From the NCBI GenBank assembly GCA_900552325.1, contig URZG01000035.1, forward strand, positions 1 through 12,913: a DNA stretch of 12,913 bases, written 5' to 3'. Of this stretch, positions 1 to 5,852 are shown in pieces. The notes under the pieces are model-generated. The model saw nothing but the letters and a program-made list of their open reading frames with translations. It did not search any database and had not been told where the DNA came from. Both the position numbers and the translations under genes were made by a program. Numbering within the stretch: the first letter of the stretch is position 1; the number at the start of each line of letters is the position of its first letter. Source of the stretch: an uncultured Porphyromonadaceae bacterium. GTDB lineage: Bacteria > Bacteroidota > Bacteroidia > Bacteroidales > Muribaculaceae.

Positions 1-6
1 AAAATG

Positions 7-19
7 CTGTCGGCGACAG
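7..19. repeat. 13-bp interrupted palindrome upstream of the nfnA promoter
   Basis: The sequence reads CTGTCG-G-CGACAG, six-base arms around one central base. The one-base centre makes a full-length hairpin unlikely, though four pairs with a five-base loop are possible. It ends 13 bases before the -33 element of the nfnA promoter, where a dimeric regulator could bind. It could equally be the tail of whatever lies left of the window. Function unknown. Confidence 0.3.
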
Positions 20-32
20 TGGTGCGTTTTGT

Positions 33-64
33 TTTGGAGGGTTGGGCGGTTTTGATTATATTTG
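33..64 (+). promoter_or_regulatory. Bacteroidota-type promoter for nfnA-nfnB-ilvA
   Basis: TTTG at 33-36, a 20-base spacer and TATATTTG at 57-64 fit the Bacteroides primary-sigma consensus TTTG-N19-21-TAnnTTTG. Transcription would begin near 68, giving a leader of about 50 nt before the ATG at 119. The promoter overlaps the in-frame TTG at 62, which argues against a start there. Confidence 0.7.
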
Positions 65-118
65 CGGTTGATTCCGGCCCATGCGTTGGCCGGAGAGGTT
101 AACACGTTTTTCAACTAC

Positions 119-898
119 ATGAACAAGATACTGGAAAAGAGGCACTTCTCCGAGAAGGTAGTGCAGCTCGTGGTGGAAGCGCCGATGATTGCTCGTGCGC
201 GCAAGCCGGGGCATTTTGTCATTGTAATCTGCAATGAGAAGGGGGAGCGCATCCCCCTCACCATCTCGGATGCCGATACCGCGCGGGGCACCATCACGCT
301 TGTGGTGCAGGCGATAGGTGATTCCACGCGCGAGATTTGTGCCAAAGAACCGGGCGAGTACCTTCACGATGTGGTGGGGCCGCTCGGCCGCGCCACGCAT
401 ATCGAACGCTTCGGCACCGTAGTGTGCTGCGGCGGCGGTGTGGGGGTGGCGCCTCTCCTCCCTATAATAAAGGCGATGAAAGAGGCCGGCAACCGTGTGG
501 TTTCGGTATTGGCGGCCCGAACCAAAGACCTTATCATCCTTGAGGAGCAGGTGCGCGAATATTCCGATGAAGTGATAATAATGACCGACGACGGCTCCTA
601 CGGGCGCCGCGGACTGGTGACAGACGGCGTGGAGGAGGTTATCAACCGCGAGAAAGTGGATATGGCGGTGACCATAGGCCCCGCGGTGATGATGAAATTC
701 GTGAGCCTCCTCACGGCGAAATACGATGTGCCCACCATCGCTTCGCTCAACACCATTATGGTGGACGGTACGGGGATGTGCGGCGCCTGCCGCGTGACGG
801 TAGGGGGCAAGACACGTTTCGTATGTGTGGACGGCCCCGAATTCGACGCCCATCAGGTGGATTTCGACGAGATGATCATGCGCCTAAGAACAAACTGA
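119..898 (+). CDS. nfnA: NfnA/SudB-type ferredoxin-NADP reductase-like subunit (FAD, [2Fe-2S])
   Basis: A 259-residue flavoprotein of the ferredoxin-NADP reductase superfamily, in the group containing NfnA, sulfide dehydrogenase SudB and PyrK. Visible features are an FAD-binding RIPLTIS motif (44-50), a pyridine-nucleotide-binding GGGVGVAP motif (105-112), and a C-terminal cluster site with Cys221, Cys224 and Cys236 preceded by Asp216. Three Cys plus one Asp is the [2Fe-2S] ligand set described for NfnA. In that family this subunit handles NAD(H) and pairs with a GltD-like NfnB to couple NADPH, NADH and ferredoxin, some members by flavin-based electron bifurcation. The partner gene follows immediately. 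The ATG at 119 is preferred: the frame extends to a TTG at 62, but that lies in the promoter -7 box and the extra residues do not resemble the family. Sulfide dehydrogenase/polysulfide reductase naming is the main alternative; the substrates cannot be read from sequence. Confidence 0.85.
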   Translation: MNKILEKRHFSEKVVQLVVEAPMIARARKPGHFVIVICNEKGERIPLTISDADTARGTITLVVQAIGDSTREICAKEPGEYLHDVVGPLGRATHIERFGTVVCCGGGVGVAPLLPIIKAMKEAGNRVVSVLAARTKDLIILEEQVREYSDEVIIMTDDGSYGRRGLVTDGVEEVINREKVDMAVTIGPAVMMKFVSLLTAKYDVPTIASLNTIMVDGTGMCGACRVTVGGKTRFVCVDGPEFDAHQVDFDEMIMRLRTN

Positions 899-910
899 CC
901 CGTGAAAGAG

Positions 911-2383
911 ATGAACAATACCATATCGCCTCGCGACGCCCGCTGGCGCGAGGAGCTCCGCAAATCGGTTCCTGCAAAGGAACGCACTTCTATCCCCCGC
1001 TGCACTATGCCGCAGCTCGCACCCGATTACCGTGTGACCAACAATGAGGAGGTGAACCTCGGTCTCTCGCAGGAGCAGGCCGTGCTGGAAGCCACCCGGT
1101 GTCTCGACTGCCCCGACCCGCAGTGTGTGACCGGGTGCCCGGTGGGAATCAACATACCTGGCTTCATCAAAAATGTGGAGCGCGGAGAGTTCGCGCAGGC
1201 TGCAGCCGTGCTTCGAGAGACTTCGGCACTTCCGGCAGTATGCGGCCGCGTATGCCCTCAGGAGCGTCAGTGCGAGAGCAAGTGCATATACAATAAGATG
1301 AAAAAGGCTCCGGTGGCGATCGGCTATCTGGAGCGGTTCGCCGCCGACACGGCCAATGCCGCCGTCAAGGACGGCGCGGAGGCGGTCGTCGAAGCGCCAG
1401 TGTCGAACGGCATGAAGATCGCCGTGGTCGGTTCCGGTCCCGCCGGGCTTTCGTTCGCCGGGTCTATGGCACGTCTGGGATATAAGGTGCACGTCTTCGA
1501 GGCGCTCCACGAGATCGGGGGTGTGCTTAAATACGGCATCCCGGAGTTCCGTCTGCCCAATTCGGTGGTGGATGTGGAGATCGACTCGCTGCGTGCGCAG
1601 GGTGTGGAGTTCATGACCAACTGTGTCATCGGCAAGACCCTGAGTTACGACGATCTGCTCGAGATGGGATTCCGCGGCGTGTTCGTGGGGTCCGGAGCCG
1701 GACTGCCGCGCTTCATGGGGATCCCCGGCGAGAATTTCGTGGGCGTGATGTCGTCCAACGAATATCTCACGCGTGTCAACCTCATGGGAGCGGGTCGTCC
1801 CGGATGGGCCACACCCGTTCTGAAAGGGCACCGCGTTGCTGTGATCGGTGGCGGCAACACCGCCATGGACTCATGCCGCACAGCGCGCCGGATGGGAGCC
1901 GAAGAGGTGTACATCGTCTACCGTCGAGGCGAGGAGGAGATGCCGGCCCGAGTGGAAGAGGTGCTCCATGCCAAGGAGGAGGGTGTGAAATTCCTCACTC
2001 TTCACAATCCTGTGGAATATCTCGGCGACGAGAAGGGACGTGTGCGTGCCATGCGTCTGCAGCGTATGGAGCTTGGAGAGCCGGATGCCTCGGGGCGCCG
2101 GTCGCCTGTGCCGGTGGAGGGTGATGTGACCGAAATGCCTGTCGACGAGGTTATCGTCAGCGTCGGTGTGTCGCCCAATCCCCTTATCCCCAACAGTATC
2201 GCAGGTCTGGAGGTCACGCGCCGCGGCACCCTCGTGGTAAAAGACGATACACTGGAGACCACTATTCCGCTCCTTTTTGCCGGAGGCGACATCGTGCGCG
2301 GAGGTGCCACGGTGATTCTTGCAATGGGCGACGGGCGTCATGCCGCGGAGGCCATGCACCGGAAGTTGAGTGAAAAAATCTAA
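911..2383 (+). CDS. nfnB: NfnB/SudA (GltD-like) FAD/NADP-binding iron-sulfur subunit
   Basis: A 490-residue protein resembling the small chain of glutamate synthase (GltD) and NfnB. The N-terminal domain has two four-Cys sets for [4Fe-4S] clusters: Cys64, 67, 72, 76 and Cys111, 115, 121, 125. An FAD-binding GSGPAG follows at 174-179, then an NADP-binding GGGNTA at 313-318, and a C-terminal flavoprotein signature beginning FAGGD. No glutamate synthase large subunit is adjacent; the neighbour is an NfnA-like reductase, so an NfnAB/SudBA complex fits better than glutamate synthase. Databases often label such genes gltA or gltD by similarity. The start is uncertain: a GTG at 902, three bases after the nfnA stop, is in frame, but the ATG at 911 is chosen as the stronger codon; no Shine-Dalgarno decides. 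Translational coupling to nfnA is likely given the very short gap. Confidence 0.87.
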   Translation: MNNTISPRDARWREELRKSVPAKERTSIPRCTMPQLAPDYRVTNNEEVNLGLSQEQAVLEATRCLDCPDPQCVTGCPVGINIPGFIKNVERGEFAQAAAVLRETSALPAVCGRVCPQERQCESKCIYNKMKKAPVAIGYLERFAADTANAAVKDGAEAVVEAPVSNGMKIAVVGSGPAGLSFAGSMARLGYKVHVFEALHEIGGVLKYGIPEFRLPNSVVDVEIDSLRAQGVEFMTNCVIGKTLSYDDLLEMGFRGVFVGSGAGLPRFMGIPGENFVGVMSSNEYLTRVNLMGAGRPGWATPVLKGHRVAVIGGGNTAMDSCRTARRMGAEEVYIVYRRGEEEMPARVEEVLHAKEEGVKFLTLHNPVEYLGDEKGRVRAMRLQRMELGEPDASGRRSPVPVEGDVTEMPVDEVIVSVGVSPNPLIPNSIAGLEVTRRGTLVVKDDTLETTIPLLFAGGDIVRGGATVILAMGDGRHAAEAMHRKLSEKI

Positions 2384-2403
2384 TCACCTAATATATTAAG
2401 AAA

Positions 2404-3612
2404 ATGAACAGAGAGCTAACAATCGGAGAGGTCTACCGCGCCCAGATGGAGCTGCGCGACCTTGCCCGCCATCCCAAAATCGTAGGACCGACGGCTCTTT
2501 CTGACAAGTGCGAGATTTTCCTGAAACCTGAAAATCTGCAGCATACCGGCGCGTTCAAGCTGCGTGGCGCCGCCTACAAGATTTCGCAGCTTACCGATGA
2601 GGAGAAGAAGCGCGGCGTTATCGCCTGCTCGGCCGGCAATCATGCGCAGGGAGTGGCCCTGAGCGCCACGCGCAACGGTATAAAGTCGCTTATATGCCTT
2701 CCGCAAGGTGCTCCGATCTCCAAAATCGAGGCCACCAAACGCCTCGGAGCGGAAGTATGCCTTGTGCCGGGTGTTTATGACGACGCTTACGCCAAGGCGC
2801 TGGAGTTGCGCGACAAACACGGCTACACTTTCGTGCATCCTTTCAACGACCCGTTGGTTATAGCAGGGCAAGGCACTATCGGACTGGAGATTCTCGAGGA
2901 GATGCCCGACGTGCAGGCTATCGTGGTGCCGGTGGGCGGCGGCGGCCTTATCGCCGGGGTGGCCTTCGCGGTCAAGACGCTCCGCCCGGATATAAAAGTT
3001 TACGGCGTGCAGGCTGCCGGGGCTGCCTCGATGGTGGAATCGGTGAAGAAAGGGGAGCGCGTACACCTTGACTCCGTGCACACCATTGCCGACGGTATCG
3101 CGGTAAAGGAACCGGGCGATCTAACTTTCGATCTTGTCTCCAGATATGTCGACGAGATGGTAGCAGTTACCGACGATGAAATCGCCGGCGCCATCCTCGC
3201 CCTCATAGAGAAACAAAAACTAGTTGCCGAGGGTGCCGGAGCTGCCGCCGTGGCCGCTGCCATGTACGGCCATCTTCCGATTGACGGCCAGAAAGTCGTA
3301 TGTCTGGTTTCGGGCGGCAATATCGACGTCAACACTCTTAACCGCGTAATCACACGCGGTCTGGCCCGCAACGGTCGCACATGCCAGTTCGAGATCGAGG
3401 TCAACGACAAGCCCGGTGTGCTCTCGGCAGTGCTTAAAGTTGTCGCCGACCAGGGAGCCAACATCCTGTCGGTAAACCATGAACGCGTATCGGCAGCCAC
3501 CCAGGTAAACTCCTGTGTACTCCATCTTGAACTGGAAACCCTCAATGCCGACCACATAGCGCGCATTCACGCCGCTCTCGCCGACGCCGGCTTCCCCCCG
3601 AAATCCGAATAA
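2404..3612 (+). CDS. ilvA: threonine ammonia-lyase (threonine deaminase)
   Basis: A 402-residue PLP enzyme that deaminates L-threonine to 2-oxobutyrate and ammonia. The PLP lysine lies in the GAFKLRGA motif (Lys52). SAGNHAQG (76-83), the glycine-rich GGGGL phosphate-binding loop (178-182) and SGGN (303-306) are all present, so the fold-type II catalytic core is intact. Residues about 327-397 form a single ACT-like domain, so the protein is longer than a bare TdcB-type catalytic enzyme and shorter than two-domain E. coli IlvA. This architecture is common in Bacteroidota and suggests regulation by an amino acid, although the ligand cannot be inferred. It starts 20 bp after nfnB with no recognisable promoter between, so cotranscription is likely. 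The product can feed isoleucine synthesis or be oxidised to propionyl-CoA; which applies here is open. Confidence 0.92.
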   Translation: MNRELTIGEVYRAQMELRDLARHPKIVGPTALSDKCEIFLKPENLQHTGAFKLRGAAYKISQLTDEEKKRGVIACSAGNHAQGVALSATRNGIKSLICLPQGAPISKIEATKRLGAEVCLVPGVYDDAYAKALELRDKHGYTFVHPFNDPLVIAGQGTIGLEILEEMPDVQAIVVPVGGGGLIAGVAFAVKTLRPDIKVYGVQAAGAASMVESVKKGERVHLDSVHTIADGIAVKEPGDLTFDLVSRYVDEMVAVTDDEIAGAILALIEKQKLVAEGAGAAAVAAAMYGHLPIDGQKVVCLVSGGNIDVNTLNRVITRGLARNGRTCQFEIEVNDKPGVLSAVLKVVADQGANILSVNHERVSAATQVNSCVLHLELETLNADHIARIHAALADAGFPPKSE

Positions 3613-3624
3613 CCCCACACGTTA

Positions 3625-3673
3625 CGATTATCGCGGGTAATCCGGATCCGGATTATCCGCGATTATTGTTTTT
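3625..3673 (+). terminator. hairpin terminator after ilvA, overlapping the end of the macro-domain gene
   Basis: A nearly perfect palindrome is centred between 3646 and 3647. Positions 3630-3646 pair with 3647-3663 with one G-T pair, and pairing continues after a single mismatch out to 3625/3668. A run of five T follows on the plus strand (3669-3673), as expected for intrinsic termination of ilvA. The inner CCGGATCCGG is self-complementary, so a real RNA loop would open a few inner pairs. The stop codon of the minus-strand gene (3663-3665) lies in the outer stem. No T-run follows on the minus strand, so it looks directional. Confidence 0.75.
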
Positions 3674-4094
3674 GGGGGGAGGTGAGGATGCGGTAGAAGG
3701 AGCGGGGGAGGCGCACGTTGTAGAGGGGGAGGGCGTCGGCGAAGAGGGGGGCGATCTCTTCGTCGGTGAAGCCTGCGATGCCGCAACCGATGCGGGTGAC
3801 GTAGAAGGTGGTCTGGTCCCATTCGCGTGCCAGGGCGATGAACTCGTCAACGTAGGGGCGTATTGTCTCCACGCCCCCCTGCATGGTGGGGATGGCATAG
3901 GACTGTCCCTGCATCCCCACACCCTGACCCATTATGGCGCCGAAGCGCAACACTGCCGTGCGTGCGGCGCCCCCGCAGTGCATCCCCCGGAGGTTGGAGC
4001 CGAAAACGAACACCTCGTCGGGAGCGAGCTCGGTGATGTTTTCAGGGGTAAATTTGAGGCCGTCGGCATCCTGCGGATTATCGGTGCTTTTCAT
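3663..4094 (-). CDS. small macro-domain-like (A1S_2505-type) protein
   Basis: A 143-residue soluble protein resembling a family widespread in Bacteroidota, often annotated as hypothetical, macro-domain-like or A1S_2505 phage-related. After about 22 variable residues the core begins with FVFGSNLRGMH-GGAA, continues with GQSYAIPTM, and has a later VTRIGCGIAGFTDEE segment. The GSN...GGAA and GCGIAGF stretches sit where macro domains have their ligand-binding loops (ADP-ribose or related nucleotides); this assignment rests on motif resemblance, not a computed match. No signal peptide or membrane segment. The ATG at 4094 is the natural start, 12 bp after the cdaA stop, with no Shine-Dalgarno. It is probably the last gene of the folP-cdaA operon. 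Its stop codon is inside the ilvA terminator stem. ADP-ribose binding or hydrolysis is inference. Confidence 0.8.
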   Translation of the reverse strand: MKSTDNPQDADGLKFTPENITELAPDEVFVFGSNLRGMHCGGAARTAVLRFGAIMGQGVGMQGQSYAIPTMQGGVETIRPYVDEFIALAREWDQTTFYVTRIGCGIAGFTDEEIAPLFADALPLYNVRLPRSFYRILTSPQKQ

Positions 4095-4106
4095 ATCGGA
4101 GGGGGA

Positions 4107-4886
4107 TTATATGTTTTGGAGGTTGGAGAGCTGTTTCTCAAGTTCGGTGGAGGTAAGACGGGTGGTGAGTTTGCCGCGGTATGCCACGGAGATGTTGCCG
4201 GTTTCCTCCGACACGACTATGGCGAAGGCATCGGTTGCCTGCGAGATACCCAGTGCCGAGCGGTGACGCAAGCCCAGGGAACGCGGCACATCGCTGTCAT
4301 GACTCACGGGGAGGATACACCCGGCGGCTTTGATATGGCCGTCGGCTATGATCATGGCCCCGTCGTGAAGCGGCGAGTTCTTGAAGAAGATGTTCTCGAT
4401 GAGCCGCACGTTGATTTCGGCGTTTATTATATCGCCTGTTTTCTCATAGTTTTCGAGCGGAATTTCCTGCTGGATTACAATCAGGGCGCCGGTCTTACTC
4501 TTGGCCATCGACATGCAGGCGTAGACAATAGGCATCACGCGGGCATGCAGTTCGGCGGCGGTGTCGCCCCCTTTGCGGTGGTGGAAAAGAGAGGTGAGGA
4601 ACTTCCATCTTTTCTTTGAGCCGAGCTCCACGAGGAAGCGCTTGATCTGATCCTGGAACACGATGACGAGAATCAGCAGCCCGATACTCATGAACTTATC
4701 GAGTATAGAGCCTATCAGCTTCATTTCCAGAATTTCCGACGCCACTACCCATACCACGATAAAGGCGAGCACACCATAGAAGATGTTGATGGTGCCCGAC
4801 TCCTTCATCAGTTTGTAGAGATAGTAGAGCAGGGTGGCGAGAAGGAAAATATCCAGAATATCCTTTATGCCGAACGATTCAATCAT
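4107..4886 (-). CDS. cdaA: diadenylate cyclase CdaA (c-di-AMP synthase)
   Basis: A 259-residue membrane enzyme condensing two ATP to cyclic di-AMP. Residues about 10-80 hold hydrophobic segments (roughly 11-25, 34-50 and 62-77), matching the three-helix N-terminus of CdaA/DacA. The cytoplasmic DisA_N domain follows, with both signatures intact: DGA at 175-177 in SPLHDGAMII and RHR at 207-209 in GLRHRSALG. The length is close to that of the family, so the enzyme should be active. The start overlaps the folP stop by 8 bp, implying translational coupling, and the folP-cdaA order recurs in Bacteroidota as I know it. In other phyla cdaA sits with cdaR and glmM; neither is seen here. The downstream neighbour is the macro-domain-like gene. 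c-di-AMP typically controls potassium and osmotic homeostasis and cell-wall stress; the targets in this organism are not shown. Confidence 0.93.
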   Translation of the reverse strand: MIESFGIKDILDIFLLATLLYYLYKLMKESGTINIFYGVLAFIVVWVVASEILEMKLIGSILDKFMSIGLLILVIVFQDQIKRFLVELGSKKRWKFLTSLFHHRKGGDTAAELHARVMPIVYACMSMAKSKTGALIVIQQEIPLENYEKTGDIINAEINVRLIENIFFKNSPLHDGAMIIADGHIKAAGCILPVSHDSDVPRSLGLRHRSALGISQATDAFAIVVSEETGNISVAYRGKLTTRLTSTELEKQLSNLQNI

Positions 4887-5751
4887 TGTGGGAGGTTTCT
4901 AAAAACATTTGCATGACGTCGCGTGTCTGTACGGCGGCGGCAACATCGTGTACACGGATAATCGCCGCGCCTCGCTCGAGCGCGAGGGTATTCAGCGCCG
5001 TGGTGCCCGGGAGGGCGTCGGCCGGTGTGATGCCGAGCGGTTTGTAGATCATAGATTTGCGGGAGATACCTACCAGGAGCGGCAGTCCGTCGAGAAGGAC
5101 CGACAGTTCGGGGAGGCGCCGCATTAGTTCATAGTTCTGTGGCGCTGTCTTGCTGAAGCCGAATCCGGGATCCACGATCACATCCCTGACGCCGGCGATG
5201 TTGAGGCCGGTCATGGCCTTGTGGAGTTCGGCGGCGACGCCGGGCACCACTCCTCCGTATGCGGAATAGTCGGTCAGCTGCTGCATGTTGGCCGGTGTGC
5301 CGCGCATGTGCATGAGTATATACGGTGCCCCGAGTTCGGCCGCCACATCATAGATGGCAGGATCTATGAGGCCGCCTGACACATCATTGATGATGTCGGC
5401 GCCCATCTGCGACACGGCACGCCGGGCCACCTCCGCACGGAAAGTATCGACAGAAACCGGCACGTCGGCCGACAGTCGCCGCACTGCGTTCAGACCGGTC
5501 TCGAGCCGCCGCAGCTCCTCGTCGGGGGATACGTCTCCGGCTCCGGGTCGTGTGGAGTATCCGCCGATATCGATCATGTCGGCTCCCTCCGCGAGGAGCC
5601 TTTCTGCACGTGCGTACACGGCTTCCGGCAGCGAGCGCGGGGTGCGCGAGCCGTCGTAGAATGAATCCGGGGTGACGTTGAGTATCCCCATCACCTGGGG
5701 TATGGTGAAAGTACGGAGCCTTCCGTGTATGGTCAGAGTGAACGGTGTCAT
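4879..5751 (-). CDS. folP: dihydropteroate synthase
   Basis: A 290-residue cytosolic TIM-barrel enzyme joining p-aminobenzoate to dihydropterin pyrophosphate in folate synthesis, the sulfonamide target. Conserved blocks occur in order: GILNVTPDSFYDGSR from residue 22 (Asn25 being the metal-binding Asn position), DIGGYSTRPG (61-70), SVDTFR (100-105), INDVSGG (121-127), DPGFGFSK (194-201), GISRKS (228-233) and RVHDV (266-270). Nothing essential appears missing, and the length is normal. The ATG at 5751 gives the short N-terminal extension typical of Bacteroides enzymes. It leads a minus-strand operon with cdaA overlapping by 8 bp. Its predicted promoter (5790-5759) ends only seven bases before the ATG, so the mRNA may have almost no leader. 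Confidence 0.94.
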   Translation of the reverse strand: MTPFTLTIHGRLRTFTIPQVMGILNVTPDSFYDGSRTPRSLPEAVYARAERLLAEGADMIDIGGYSTRPGAGDVSPDEELRRLETGLNAVRRLSADVPVSVDTFRAEVARRAVSQMGADIINDVSGGLIDPAIYDVAAELGAPYILMHMRGTPANMQQLTDYSAYGGVVPGVAAELHKAMTGLNIAGVRDVIVDPGFGFSKTAPQNYELMRRLPELSVLLDGLPLLVGISRKSMIYKPLGITPADALPGTTALNTLALERGAAIIRVHDVAAAVQTRDVMQMFLETSHND

Positions 5752-5758
5752 TTATGTG

Positions 5759-5790
5759 CGAAATTACTCATTTATTTTCTTTCTTCCAAA
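5759..5790 (-). promoter_or_regulatory. predicted folP-cdaA promoter giving a near-leaderless mRNA
   Basis: On the minus strand TTTG (5790-5787) is followed after 20 bases by TAATTTCG (5766-5759), one base off the TAnnTTTG consensus. The spacing is ideal for the Bacteroidota primary sigma factor. The transcript would start around 5755, a few bases before the ATG whose A is at 5751. The region overlaps the divergent CotH-gene promoter. Confidence 0.5.
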
Positions 5791-5806
5791 AAGTTGATTA
5801 ACTTTG
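5776..5806 (+). promoter_or_regulatory. predicted promoter of the CotH-family gene
   Basis: TAACTTTG at 5799-5806 is a perfect Bacteroidota -7 element. With a 19-base spacer the -33 position reads TTTC (5776-5779), one base off TTTG. Transcription would start near 5810, giving a leader of about 43 nt before the ATG at 5853. The -33 parts of this promoter and the folP promoter occupy the same 15 bp (5776-5790). Confidence 0.6.
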
Positions 5807-5852
5807 CAGAAACCTATCATTAACACGAATCCTTATTTCAAATTCCTTATTG

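Noticed and set aside
62..118. TTG-initiated N-terminal extension of nfnA
   Set aside because: It starts inside the promoter -7 box, adds residues not typical of the family, and the ATG at 119 gives a normal N-terminus.
884..2359. Minus-strand frames of 315 and 162 codons opposite nfnB
   Set aside because: Shadows of nfnB, which has both cysteine sets and both nucleotide-binding motifs on the plus strand.
911..2383. Annotation as glutamate synthase small subunit
   Set aside because: The sequence is GltD-like, but no large subunit is present and the partner is an FNR-type iron-sulfur flavoprotein, fitting NfnAB/SudBA.
3666..4619. A 317-codon plus-strand open frame across the macro-domain gene and cdaA
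   Set aside because: It is antisense to two genes with intact motifs, low in complexity (Gly/Glu/Val) and resembles no known family.
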